Shown here: piece by piece, positions 1-10,997 of the stretch
How the letters are laid out: each line of letters opens with the position of its first letter
Numbering within the stretch: the stretch's first letter is position 1
Source of the DNA: Ditylenchus dipsaci
Lineage: Eukaryota; Nematoda; Chromadorea; Rhabditida; Anguinidae
Length of the DNA stretch: 64,000 nt
Assembly (NCBI GenBank): GCA_004194705.1
Contig: SADC01000233.1
Location: 1 to 64,000 of the forward strand
Reading direction: 5' to 3'
The notes under the pieces: model-generated
Told to the model about the DNA's origin: nothing
What the model saw: the letters and a program-made list of their open reading frames with translations, nothing else
Database searches by the model: none
Translations under genes and position numbers: made by a program

Positions 1-404
1 CCCGAACACCATATTTTGCCCAATTTGCTAGTTTTTCTCTAGCTTTCACACAGCACATATCAATCATGTCTTTCTTACTACCCTTACTAAAAATGGAATT
101 TTTTCTTAAATCCCAAGATTTCGCTTAGGTGTCAGACTTGAAAAACCGTAACAAATTTTTTTCGCTAATCTCTGAGATGTGCAGTATGCTGGGTGGCTAT
201 CTCACGGGGTAGTCATCATACAGGTATTGTAGTAGATAACTTAGAAATACTAAGGGATAGAGTTCTCACGGGTTTTTGCACAAATTCACATTTTAAAAAA
301 AGAAGTACTTATATAGGTGTACTAATATAAAGTATTTTTAACATTCTCAAGTATTTCTCCCACGCTGAAATACGAACTTATTTCCCCCTATCCCTTGCAA
401 TGCC
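1..404. other. no gene seen
   Basis: A+T-rich sequence with no convincing ORF, splice-bounded exon or inverted repeat that I could identify. Confidence 0.5.
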
Positions 405-815
405 ATGTTTGCACATTTTGACCATTTTTAGCCATTTTTTTTTTCATTTTTTGGCATTTTTGCCATTTCTACTATTTTCGGACATTTTCGCACATTTTTG
501 GTCTTTTTCAAAAATGTGCGCGCGCCAGTGGGAATCGAACTTTCCCCTTGGTGGACCCCCCATCCGCCATGGAGCACTACCCACTGCGCCACATAGTCAA
601 CTCAGTATAGTGGTTAAGTGATCCTTATATGTTAGCAAGTGTGAAAACACATTGTTGTACCCAGACAGGGGTTGGCCGCTTCGCGGCCAAGACCAGCACA
701 CTCCACATTGCAAGGGATAGGGGTAAATGTATATAAATCTGGGTTTTTTCATGCAAACTTCCCTTGATTTATGACCTGTTCATGACTTCCTTCACACTGA
801 AATTATTCTGCTTAC
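405..815 (-). mobile_element. tRNA-derived SINE-like repeat, copy 1
   Basis: About 410 bp, nearly repeated at 2449-2858. Read on the minus strand it holds a tRNA-like pol III promoter. A box A match (TGGCGCAGTGGGTAGTGC) lies at 574-591 and a box B match (GTTCGATTCCCAC) at 528-540, a spacing typical of tRNA genes. The rest does not fold as a convincing functional tRNA, so I call it tRNA-derived. The two copies differ mostly by one-base indels in C or T runs. The short ORFs reading through it are not credible genes. Confidence 0.6.
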
Positions 816-862
816 AATGTGGAGTGTGCTGGCCTTGGCCGCGAAGCGGCCAACCCTCAACC
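668..862. repeat. hairpin at the end of the SINE-like repeat
   Basis: The arm at about 668-714, containing GGTTGGCCGCTTCGCGGCC, recurs inverted at about 817-862 around a loop of roughly 100 bp. The second SINE copy carries only the first arm, so the inverted arm belongs to copy 1 or to a neighbouring element. Confidence 0.65.
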
Positions 863-1329
863 GAGTGCAACAATCTGTACCCAACAAGATCAAGATCAAC
901 AAGACCACCATTGAAAAAAATAGATTCGAAAGAAAATGGTAATTTGCCAATAAGTATTTACGGTTGAAGACTGGCCTTTTTGAATTTGAAATATAATTAC
1001 CGTATCTGTTTTAATAGCACGAGCTCGTATAATAAGACGTCCTATATACTTTTATAACAAACTATATATTTTATATCGCTGTTAATTAAGTTGCTTTTCA
1101 ATTTCACGAGCTCTACCAATTTCACTTTTTAGAATTTTGGTTTTACACTCAAAAAATTTTTACATCGACCTCGAAATTTTTTGGGTTTAAGAGGTTGAAA
1201 AAATACCCAGGTAAAAAACCCCCAAAAAACCCAAAAACCCAAAAAAACCCCAAACCCCGCTTATATTATTAGAGAAATTAATGTTTTTGGGAGATATTAT
1301 ATAACACTCAATTTAAACTTTATACTTTT
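863..1329. other. no gene seen
   Basis: A+T-rich sequence with runs of C and A (for example 1210-1258). No exon-like segment found. Confidence 0.4.
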
Positions 1330-1860
1330 TTTTTTTCGACACAGGGTGAACATCCACTCATCATGCGTCAGATTTTGCCTTGTCGATAACTGTGCATTAA
1401 TAACTATAAACTTTCTCGTTTAATATAAGAGAAATTCTACAGTTGAAGGATCATGGAATTTGATATACACAACAATTTGCAAAATTTGAACTCGCGCGGG
1501 ACCACCCTAACTTTGTCAATAATGTTTTCGGATTGCTTTTTTTGCATGTAATTTTTTTTTAAAATAATATAACAGTTTATGAGTCGAGTCCAACGTTGCT
1601 TTACAATGCTACATTCGATGAGTTAGCCGACTTACATGCTTTACAACTGTTTTTTTGAGTCTGTGCTATAAATTGACTGATAAATAGAATTCAAGTTTTT
1701 AAAAAAAATTAATTCGAAAATATTATGGACAAAATTAGGGTGGTCCTGCGCGAATTCGAATTATGCAAATTGATGTGCTTATCAAGTTTCATGGTCCTTT
1801 AACGACGCGGCAAAATTTGACTCAAGTTGGGTGGGTGTTCATCCTGAGTCAGAAAAAAAT
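1330..1860. mobile_element. palindromic MITE-like element
   Basis: Imperfect inverted repeat of about 530 bp. Outer arms 1330-1378 and about 1812-1860 pair (GGGTGAACATCCACTC against a GGGTGTTCATCCTGAG region). Inner arms 1474-1520 and 1728-1775 pair around GGGACCACCCTAA. No coding potential and no clear target duplication, so the superfamily is unassigned. Confidence 0.5.
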
Positions 1861-1974
1861 CATGGGAAGTTTTTGACTGAAATTTTTTTTAAAAGGCCAA
1901 AAGTCGTGAATTGAAAAAAAAGATTGAATTGGACAGTCAAGTCTCGATTTGAGACAACATTAATTCCACCACCT

Positions 1975-3060
1975 GTTTTGAAATTCTATTTTCACAATAA
2001 GTTACAGCAAACTTTTTTACACCTTTTGCGCACAAGTTTTTCTAAAAAAAATTTTTTCGCACACTAGGGCCATACACCTGAGCGAAAAAGCAATTTTCCC
2101 CGGAAAATCCGCGAAAACTCAGATTTTGCCCAGGTTTTCGGCTATTACTGAGGCATTAAGACTGGATAAAAATCTGTTCTCATAATAAGTTTGAGCATAC
2201 TTTTCTGCATCCTTGGCGCAAACATGTTTTCGAAAAATAAATTTTTCAACACAATAAGGACAATACGCTTGAGAAAAAGACAATTTTTTCCAAAACCCTA
2301 AAATCTGAGAATTTGACTATGTTTTGGTATTTACTCGATTGTTACAACCTCATATGAAAATTCTGCCATTTTTGGCAATTTTCACCATTTTTAGTCATTT
2401 TCGCCATTTTTGGCCATTTTCGGCCATTTTTGGCCATTTTTGCCATTTTGCACATTTTGACCATTTTTAGCATTTTTTTTTCATTTTTTTGCATTTTTTG
2501 CCATTTCCTACTATTTTCGGACATTTTCGCACATTTTTGTCTTTTTCAAAAATGTGCGCGCCACCAGTGGGAATCGAACTTTCCCCTTGGGTGGACCCCC
2601 CATCCCGCCATGGAGCACTACCCACTGCGCCACATAGTCCAACTCAGTATAGTGGTTAAGTGATCCTTATATGTTAGCAAGTGTGAAAACACATTGTTGT
2701 ACCCAGACAAGGTTGGCCGCTTCGCGGCCAAGACCAGCACACTCCACATTGCAAGGGATAGGGGTAAATGTATATAAATCTGGGTTTTTCATGCAAACTT
2801 CCCTTGATTTATGACCCTGTTCATGACTTCCTTCACACTGAAATTATTCTGCTTACACCATTTTGTTCAGCAGATTATTCTGCATCTTTCGCACCAAAGC
2901 TTTTTTTCAAATATAAAATTTTTCACCACCTTAAGGTCCATAAAACTGGACCAAAAATACCAATTTTCGCGAAAATGGCCGAAAACTGAAATTTTATCGA
3001 GGGTTTGGGCTTTTTCTCGGCCACCAAGACCTGATATCGAAAATCTGTTCGTACCATAGG
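1975..3060. repeat. three diverged tandem units split by the second SINE copy
   Basis: Units at about 1975-2170, 2175-2340 and 2860-3060 share an order of motifs: an ATAAGTT/CAGATTATTC start, a (C)TTTGCGCAnAA block, a TTTTTC(A/G)CAC block, then GG(A/T)CCATAnnnCTGAGC or similar. They are strongly diverged. The SINE copy at 2449-2858 lies between units 2 and 3. Confidence 0.4.
2449..2858 (-). mobile_element. tRNA-derived SINE-like repeat, copy 2
   Basis: Same sequence and orientation as 405-815. Box B is at about 2567-2579 and box A at about 2615-2632 on the minus strand. Differences from copy 1 are nearly all one-base indels (for example CATCCCGCC against CATCCGCC). The preceding stretch 2360-2448 is a simple TTTTGGCCAT-type repeat. 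Confidence 0.6.
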
Positions 3061-3139
3061 GTATCGGTGGCAAATATTTTTTGTTAGGAAGCCTTCGGCT
3101 TCGAGCTGTTTCTAGGGTATATTTTCAGCTTATATATTT

Positions 3140-3700
3140 TATACTGACGATAGGTAGCAATTTTGCATAAAGCTCTTTCAACACCTGTGCGCTTCGTTTA
3201 ATTGGATGGCTGACGATACGTCAAAAAATCGATAACATGAATTCTTTACAGACCTGTTTGCTTAGTGGCCCTTGAATGCTGACGATAAGTGACCAATTTA
3301 AATTACAATCTTTTTCACACTTGTCTTTTTCTTGGTTATTAGGGACTGACGTTTAAACCATTAACCAAGGGCTGAAAAAAAGGAACAAAACAGAGAAGAT
3401 ACCTGAGGCTAGAGCAAAGGAAGACAGCATCAACTAAGAAGAGAGCCAGAATTTTTAAACCATTAACCAATAGGTAGCAAATTCAGATAATAAGTTGCTT
3501 TCTACTTCTCTCCGCTCGTGATCTACGGTGGCAGACGACAGGTTAAAATCTTTGATAGAAATACTTATCAAATCTTTTTGCTTGATGTCTTTTCAACGCT
3601 AAGGACAGGTTCAAAATTAAGATAAAAAAAATTGTCGGGTCCCTTAAACACTGACAATGGGTAGGAAATTTTGATAAAAAAACACTGACGAAGGTAGCAG
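3140..3700. repeat. degenerate CTGACGATA repeats
   Basis: The word CTGACGATA(G/C)GT and variants recur at about 3144, 3211 and 3281 (spacing 67-70 bp) and in looser form near 3648 and 3681. This looks like a decayed tandem repeat. No gene seen. Confidence 0.35.
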
Positions 3701-5560
3701 AATTTCTGAATTTTAGGCAAAAAGTGTCGGTTAAAACCCCGAATAACTTTTTTTCCGCGAATCAAAAAAATAACAATCTTTTTTTTGTTCTGTTTGATAT
3801 TGTACACGAAACAAAAGTACGGTTTACATGTGACATTATTGTAAATGGAAAAAACTTTACACACTAAAATAAGGCTAAATATTTTGAAATTTACCGAAAA
3901 AGCCCGAAAATTCGGAAGTTTTTCGAAAAAATTGATATTTTCTAAAAATTTTAGCACCAAAGTTGAAAATTAAAAACTATATCTTGTTCCACATCTCCTT
4001 GCGCATCTTTTAAGTAAACGTTTGTATATACACAGGAAAATTACGCCACCCCCATGCCCTTAGGGATCTTGTTTCAAAGTTTCAAAAATTTCCTAAAGAA
4101 AAATTCGAAACATCAAGGCTAACTTTTTTAAAATGAGAATTTTGAAATTCTGATAAGCGCAATCGTTTTTTTTGGATTTCATGATTTTAGTCGAAAATAG
4201 GCATTTTCAGCCGAAATTTTTTGCTGAAATTTCTCGAAATTTCTGAATTTTAGGTAAAAAAGTGTCGGCTAAAACCCCGAATAACTTTTTTTCCGCAAAT
4301 CAAAAGTTAATAATCTTTTTTTTGTTGTGTTTGCTATTGTGCACGAAACAAAAGTACGGTTTTGTTTTGACATTATTGTCAATGGAAAAATTTTACACAC
4401 TAAAATAAGGCTAAAAATTTTGAAATTTCCCGAAAAAGCCCGAAAATTTAAAAATTTGTGAAAAATTTGTTTTTTCTCAAAAAGTTAAGTACCAAAATCA
4501 AAAATAGAAAATTGTATCTTGTTCTACATCTCCGTGCACAACTTTTAATTACATGTTTGTTCGAAACACAGATATATTACGCCACCACCGTGCCCTTGGG
4601 AATCTCGCTTAAAAATTTCAAAATTTCCTAAAGAAAAAATTCGAAACATCAAGGCTAACTTTTTTTAATTCGAATTTTGAAATTCTGATGGACGCAATCG
4701 TTTTTTCGAACCCATTTTTCATGCGCAAGTCGTGGATTTCATGAATTTAGTCAAAAATAGGCATTTTCAGGCGAAATTTTTTTTTGCTGTTTCGAAAAAT
4801 TTCGAAATTTCTGAATTTTAGGCGGAAAAGTGCCGGCTAAACCACGAACAACTTTTTTTGCGCAAATCAAAAAATAACAATCTTTTTTTTGTTGTGTTGA
4901 TATCGTGCACAAAACAAAAGCACGGTTTTGTTTTGACATTATTGTCAATGGAAAAAATTTTACACACTAAAATAAGGCTAAAAAAATTTTGAAATTTCCC
5001 GAAAAAGCCCGAAAATTTAAAAAATTTGTGATAAATTGGTCTTTTCTTGAAACGTTAAGTACCAAAAAAAATGAAAAAAATTGTGTTTTGTTCTACATCT
5101 TCTTGCGCATCTTTTAAGTATATGTTTGTTTAAAACACAGAAATATTACGCCACCCCATGCCCTTGGGAACCTCGCTTGAAAATCTCAAAATTTCTTGAG
5201 AAAAAATTCGAATCATCAAGGCTAACTTTTTTTAAAATCAGAATTTTGCAATTCTGATATGCGCAATCGTTTTTTCGGCCCCACTTTCCATACGCAAGTC
5301 GTGGATTTTATGATTTTGGTCAAAAATAGGCATTTTCAAGCGAAATTTTTTGCTGTTTCGAAAAATTTCGAAAATTCTGAACTTTAGGCAAAAAAGTGTC
5401 GGATAAAACCCCGAATAACTTTTTTTCCGCAAATCAAAAGTTCACAGTCTTTTCTTAGTTGTGTTTCTTATTGTGCACGGAGCAAAAGTACGGTTTTTTT
5501 TTTTGACGTTATTGTCAACGGAAAAATTTTTACACACTAAAATATCGAAAAATGACCAAA
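3700..5560. repeat. satellite-like tandem array, 535-569 bp unit, 3.3 copies
   Basis: The landmark GAATTTTAGGCAAAAAGTGT starts near 3708, 4243, 4812 and 5377, giving periods of 535, 569 and 565 bp. Each unit then repeats the same blocks: CCCCGAATAACTTTTTTTCC, a segment with ACAAAAGTACGGTTT, ACACACTAAAATAAGGCTAA, and CATCAAGGCTAACTTTTTT. The fourth unit is partial. Short minus-strand ORFs repeat from unit to unit and reflect the repeat, not a gene. Confidence 0.75.
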
Positions 5561-5779
5561 AAATCGGTTTTTTTTGAGGTTCTCCGGCACTTTTCGAAAA
5601 AAAATTTAAACACAACTACAGTTTCATAATTTTCCCTGGAACCACAGCATGTCAGCTTTGAAATGAGCCATCAAGCGTATCAGAATGACATTTCTACATG
5701 GCGCTGATTTTTTTTCTAAAAAAAAAATTTTTCACGAGCGAACGGTTTCTCTTATAAGGGTGACTAGGGGGCCATGAGA

Positions 5780-6575
5780 GGAGAGACCCGGTACAGTTGT
5801 TAGGACCCGTTGGACCCGTTAGAACCCGCAGACCCAGTGGACCCGCTAACTACGCGTTTTCACACGCTCGCGCTAGCGCGCGGCTTTCAGACCCGGTAAA
5901 ACACAGTACCCGGTAATAAAAGACCCGCCAAAAATCACCTTTTTAAAAAGTTTTAGCGTATTTTCATTTTTAGGCAGTCCGGTAAAGATTTCGGACCGGG
6001 TAAATATCTTATTTCGTAGCGCATTGAATGCGCTCTGAAATGATACTAAACCTTTATAAAGCATAATGCCAAAACTTTAAGAAAAATTCAAATTTCACGC
6101 CAAATTTTGAATTTTTGCAATTTTTGGGCCATTTTTTCTCCAATTTTGTTTGTTTAGCAAATACTGCAGCCCGGCAGACTGACTTTTTATTTTACATGTT
6201 ATAACTCAAAATTCTCGTTACATCCTGGCATTTGTGTTTTCATATTAAACAATGAGCATTTCAGATCCGGTAATATATGTGACCCGGTAATGAAGAACCC
6301 GCCAAAAAACGCTTTTTCAAAATTTCAGCATATTTCTAAATTTTTGGCAGACCCGGTATAGTGTTTAGACCCGGTTAATTTCTTATTTCGTAGCACATTT
6401 AATGCGCTTCAAAATAGTACTAAAAGTTTAGAAAACACAACGCCGAGACTTTGCGAAAAATTCAAATTTCGCGCCAAAATTTTGAATTTTTAGTCATTTT
6501 TAGGCCATTTTTTCTCAATTTTGTTCGTTTAGCAATTGCTGCAGCCAGGCAGACTGATTTTTTATTTTCCAAACT
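5780..6575. repeat. ACCCG-rich field followed by a 375-bp tandem duplication
   Basis: 5790-5870 is rich in GACCCGTTGG/GACCCGCAG words. A unit beginning near 5880 (TTTCAGACCCGGTAA) recurs near 6255 (TTTCAGATCCGGTAA) with the same internal order: GACCCGCCAAAAA, TTCGTAGCGCATT, and GCAGCCCGGCAGACTGA against GCAGCCAGGCAGACTGA. No coding potential. Confidence 0.6.
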
Positions 6576-6753
6576 TTTACACAGGCCGTTTACATCAAAT
6601 TGAGCAACTTAAAAAATGTACAATTCTTTTAAAAAAGTGAATATTCCGATCGCAACTCTCTTCTTCCTTATATAACAGAACCGTTGATTGATTCAAAAAT
6701 AAATTATTTGTGCTTATCTAGGCGGTAATAGTGGTAGATATGTGTGAACATTT

Positions 6754-8291
6754 TCAGAAACTGGCATTCAGGTCAAATTCCGAGTCAGAAATGAGCAAAG
6801 GCATGAGCACTTCTCGATGTGCCTCCTTCCTACTCTTCACTGGATCCACTTCTTTACTTAGTTTGGTTAAGTAGTTGGCGAATTCCTGGAAGAGTGGTGT
6901 GTCGGCTTCTTCTGGTTCTTCTTGCACCTGCTGCTGTTGGCAATGCCTCTGCACACTTCCTGAAAATCGAGTTTGAGGTTGTTTTGAGTGGATAGACTGT
7001 CAGCACTACCTTGTTCAGTGTCAGACCACCAAGAACACAAATCGAGTAGCTCGTCCATTAGCTCTTGTTCATCTCCACTCTTGTCCATCGGCTCTTCAGT
7101 ATGGCAATTACTCCGCTTAGAACCGCTAAAATCAGACAATTGAAAATTGTTTATAGTTAAAGCACGTTCACAATGAGTGTCGACCTGGGTGTGAGATTTG
7201 GCGTGTTTTTAACGCGAGAAGAGTTGCACTTTTTTCTTCACTGAAACTTTTTTTCTATCGGTACCATCTTATAGCCCAGATTCAAGGCTGCAAATTGAGC
7301 TATTGACAAGCAATATCTGATAAAAAAAGAAAAATTGGGTAAAAATGCTTAGGTCCGCACTCAGATCGACACTCGGGTCGACACTCAATTGACCTCAGCG
7401 TTTTTACCCGAATTTTTGTTATCAGATGTTGCTTGTCAATAGCTCATTTTGAAGCCCTGAATCTTAGCTAATAAATGGTACCATCAGAAAAACGTTTCAG
7501 TGAAGAAAAAAAGTATAGCTCTTCCCGCGTTAAAAACACGCCAAATCTCACACTCAGGAACACACTTATTGTGAGCGTGCCTTTATTGTTACATATTGTT
7601 AATTGGGCGTGGTCAGAAATTTTTTTGACGTCTCCACTAGGCGAAAACAAAATTTTGACACCGTATTTGTGTTAAGCATGGTAGCGAACATCCAGCACAA
7701 AAATGCTCTTCAAATTTAAAACTTACTGTCCAAATTGAAAAAGTAATTTTTTCGAATATTTCTTGTCTCAAAAAGAATTTCGAATTCAGAATTTTCTTGC
7801 AAATCGGTCATGTTGAACACGAATCCTGTGTCAAAATTATGGTTTTGTCTAGCAGAGATGTCAAAATAATAGCCTTAATTTTTATTGGATTCCAAATGCT
7901 GTTTGGTGAGACTAAATTTATGGAAAGTAACCTTTGAAAATCACTGACAGCTACTAAAAATGTCGCTTACTAGCTAGTCCCGCTTATGCTGTTTTACCCC
8001 AAAACTTACAAGACTTGCTGTATCTTGAACCAGCGTTGTTGGTCTTCTTCGTGTTGGACTCCCCTCTTCAAACTGCTTTTTTCAAATATGGACACAAATT
8101 GCGGTTTAGGTGTGCCTTGAGGGATAGAGGGCTGGATACATTGATTGGTGTCTTCAGTTGGCCAGTGGATTTGCGAGCTGGAGCTCTCACGCCCTGCTGC
8201 ACATTGGTGCTTCTGCGGTAGTTGTGGGTGTTTTCTTTTCTGATGGCTCATTCTCCTTGTTCCAGTTGGCTAGGTTGGTGTCGATTGGCAT
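6754..8291 (-). CDS. uncharacterised acidic/Gln-rich protein gene, at least three exons
   Basis: Model: complement of 6754-6959, 7010-7125 and 8010-8291. Splice sites are good: donor TT|GTAAGTTTT at 8010, acceptor GATTTTAG|C at 7125, donor CAAG|GTAG at 7010 and acceptor GATTTTCAG at 6959 around a 50-nt intron. Frames join exactly at both junctions. The C-terminal half is acidic, with a QQQQ run and a short predicted helix (LFQEFANYLTKL), ending SEFDLNASF. The A+T-rich acceptor-like site before the 8291 ATG (AACTCAG) could be a trans-splice site. That start gives a KEN motif (NKENEP) near the N terminus, but this frame meets a stop after 34 codons. The frame that joins exon 2 is another one, also open from an internal ATG at 8251. 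So exon 1 has an indel, a hidden intron or a different start. No family recognised; BESS-like or securin-like readings are guesses. Confidence 0.55.
7152..7592. mobile_element. TA-flanked palindromic MITE inside the first intron
   Basis: Inverted arms run AAGCACGTTCACAATGAGTG on the left to CTTATTGTGAGCGTGCCTT on the right, flanked by TA on both sides. The arms extend inward through GTTTTTAACGCGAGAAGAG and its partner. No ORF. The right arm carries the word GCCCTGAATCTTAGCTA (7454-7470) that recurs in other palindromes of this window. Confidence 0.6.
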
Positions 8292-8405
8292 TATGAAAGC
8301 TGAGTTTAATTTTTTATAATATGGATGAGATCAAAATAGTTCACGCAGTTAAAGAATATTTTTATTTTTCGTGTACATTTTGATATCTGAGTAAAAGTGT
8401 GTGTG

Positions 8406-8475
8406 CCCAGGTGGGGAACGAACCTGCAAGAAACTGCAACAGGATGCTGCTCATTTACCTCTGAACCACAGCCAC
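8406..8475 (-). other. tRNA-like pol III promoter module
   Basis: On the minus strand, TGTGGTTCAGAGGTAAATGAGC (box A-like) is followed by GGTTCGTTCCCCACC (box B-like) about 40 nt on. It does not form a complete tRNA cloverleaf that I can see, so it is probably a SINE head. Confidence 0.45.
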
Positions 8476-8889
8476 AGATTTTTCGTTATTTATTGCTGTT
8501 TTGTGATTTTATACTATTAGAAAAGGTGTTGTGAAATCATGGAATTTTAAATTTAGAAAATTTTTGATTTAGCCGGTCATGTTTCGAAAATTTCGTCAAA
8601 AACTTAAGTAGGAAGAACATTGAAAGTGAAACTTTCAAAGTTCCCAAAGATATTTGTTGTCGCAAATTGAAAGTTCTCATTGAAATATTTTAAGCATTAT
8701 CAAGGTAACTGATCACTGTTTGCAAGCAACAATTATAAGACTACGAGAAAAGCAGTAAAAACTTGCAAAAAAAACTGACAAAAATCTAAATTGTAAGTAA
8801 CAACCATAAAAATAGCCACAGCAAAAAATAGATGCCCGAAAAAACCACCATCTAACTCAAAAAAGTAGCCCACACAAAAAACCAATTTC

Positions 8890-9270
8890 CTATCCAAAAT
8901 CTTCAGCAGAAAAAAATGGGATAGGAAGTTGACAACCGAAAAAACAATACTTTAAGGGTGGGAAGATGGATAATCTGGAACATAGAGAGCAGGAGTGTAA
9001 CCAACGACTAATACTACTTACAAAAAAGAGGATGAAGAAACGCATTTGTGAGTGAGAGGAGGGGGAGGTGCTAAGATGGGAGGCAGGGCAGCCAGCAGGG
9101 GATGGCCATCTCTTCTTGACTGCAGAAAACACCTTTTGGATGGCTGAGACTGATTTAGGAGTAGTGGGGTAAAGAGATTTGCTCTTGAAGCTCTATCTTC
9201 CAGTCCTTTGTTATGGGCTGATGCTGCAGGAGATAAATCTGTCTGTCCTGGCTTGATTTGTGGTGTTTGA
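8890..9270 (-). CDS. possible two-exon coding remnant
   Basis: Sequence is richer in G+C than its surroundings. On the minus strand a donor TTTTTT|GTAAGTAGT (exon end 9022) and an acceptor TGTTCCAG|ATTATCC (exon start 8974) enclose a 47-nt intron. The joined frame reads proline- and serine-rich sequence (LAALPPILAPPPPL) and ends at TAG 8890-8892 after FFSAEDFG. Upstream the frame is interrupted by a stop near 9275, and an alternative frame is also open through part of it. No family recognised; it may be a noncoding exon. Confidence 0.3.
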
Positions 9271-9574
9271 GCATTTGTTTATGTGAGTGTTGAAGAGGCA
9301 AGTGAGGAATGGTAAAAGTATTGTGTGACAAAGATGGAAGAAGAGGCAATGGCAGTTAAAACATCACTGGATTCGTTGATAGGACAAAGAGGCTAGCAAC
9401 AAATACAAAAGATGGGTCATTCGGAATTTTTCGGTCGTCAAAACTGGCTGGAGTCAACCAGGATAATAAGGATAAAAGAATATTTTTGGGGTTTTTAAGT
9501 CATTAAAGTATTAGGTGTTATTGAATGGTAACAGTAGAAATCTGAATTTTCACCAGCAAACTTTTTTTACTATA

Positions 9575-9700
9575 ATCAAACACTACCTCAGTTATTTGGC
9601 ACCTCTTGGGGCGGTTTTAGGGTGCCGGATAACTGAGTGTGTCAGATAGTGAAATATGATAAGCGTCAACCAAACACTGAGAATTTAGGGTGCCGGGTAA
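9575..9700. repeat. short TIR-like inverted repeat
   Basis: CCTCAGTTATTTGGCACC (about 9586-9603) faces GGTGCCGGATAACTGAG (about 9620-9636), with a further GGTGCCGGGTAAGG nearby. It resembles the TA-flanked MITEs elsewhere in the window but no complete element is delimited. Confidence 0.35.
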
Positions 9701-9714
9701 GGTACATTTCTCGA

Positions 9715-10190
9715 AAGCTCCGGTTCGAGATATAATAAATATTTTAGATTACTGGATAAAGTGTCATTTTTGATGAAAAAATGGACAAAATGTACTTTAT
9801 TTCAAAAAATGTCAACAAGAGCCCTCCATTTACTTTACTCTAAGTCATTTTATATAAACATTTTCATATTCAGTAATTTTCGATAGCTTTTTAGAAACCA
9901 GAAATCATGGGCTAAACAAGATTGAAGAATTTTTTTATAAATTATATTAAAAATTTAAAGGAAAATTCCGTCCTTGTGCAAAATTAGGAGTCGGATTAGT
10001 AATATCAATATAATATCAGAATCGCTAAATTTCTTTAAAAAGTACCCTACATAAATTTAGGTGCTATAAAATAGGTCAATCTCATTTCCCAATTTCTTGT
10101 CCAGTACTATTAAAATGATTCTGCAACTTCAAAGAATATCACAAAAAAACCATAGCAGATCATAAAACTAAAAAACAGCACAGTTATCTA
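9715..10190. other. no gene seen
   Basis: A+T-rich sequence with no recognisable exon or element ends. Confidence 0.4.
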
Positions 10191-10560
10191 TCAAAAGATC
10201 AAAAACGTCTAGGAGAAAGCCGACTAATTACAAGGAATAACTGCTTGGGCGAAAGGAGTGTGTGTAATCCCCACTTACAACAATAACAGCAACCAAAAAA
10301 GTAAAGGTATAAATGAAGGTAATGCAGATAAATGGCTGCTGATAATACAAACACACAAGGCAACACCAAACATTGACACACACTGATGGATGGATAGTCA
10401 CAAAGAAATGTTTAGGCCGTATGCAAATGCTGCTTCTAAAACAAGGTCACACACACACATTCCTTGAGAGCTAGCACCCAGCTGTGAGGCTGAATTTCCC
10501 ACTTATCTCGACCTCCAGCATTGCTCTCGCAAACTAAGTGACATATGGTGTGATCAGATT
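10191..10560 (-). other. G+C-richer stretch with a plausible short intron, unassigned
   Basis: On the minus strand GTAAGTGGGG...GCAG encloses 46-47 nt near 10236-10283, and flanking sequence has fewer stops than neighbouring DNA. The translated pieces are low-complexity and hydrophobic. I cannot decide between an exon pair of the 8.9 kb remnant, an untranslated transcript or chance. Confidence 0.2.
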
Positions 10561-10619
10561 CTCGCCTTGACCAATTTCGGCTTACAGTTCAGGAGTGAAC
10601 AGTATAGTTGGGGTGTAAC

Positions 10620-10940
10620 TACATTTTAACATTTTTATTTCTGAATTCAGAGAGGGGGGGGGGGTTTGTAAGCACTATTTCGCAGCATCTTGAAATATAT
10701 AGCCCCGAAAAACGGCTGAATCTGTACCACGCTCAAATGAAAAGCGCACCATCCTGAGTCAAGACTGGCACCGCTTAGTTAACTGTGGATTTCTCGAGTA
10801 ATACTTGAGCAATCTCACAGTTAACTAAGCGGTGCTAATCATGACTCAGGACCGGCACGTGCTCATTCAGGTGATTTTGCGATTTTCGCTTAAGCGTGCA
10901 AAATAGTGCCTACCCCCTCAAAGTCAGAAATATAAAGAAA
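10620..10940. mobile_element. palindromic MITE-like element
   Basis: Arms around 10630-10665 (TATTTCTGAATTCAGAGAGG) and 10908-10940 (CCCCTCAAAGTCAGAAATA) are inverted. Inner arms CACCGCTTAGTTAACTGTG and CACAGTTAACTAAGCGGTG pair perfectly at about 10770-10839. Confidence 0.6.
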
Positions 10941-10997
10941 AGTTCATTTTGAAGCAAGTTATATGTTACTTAGGGTGTTGTGGGTATTACCTTACTC

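Noticed and set aside
525..2633. Possible functional tRNA genes
   Set aside because: Boxes A and B are good, but the acceptor and anticodon stems do not pair convincingly and the module is embedded in a 410-bp dispersed repeat; treated as SINE heads.
3568..5432. Repeated minus-strand ORFs in the 3.7-5.6 kb array
   Set aside because: Related ORFs recur from unit to unit with stops in between; a consequence of the tandem repeat.
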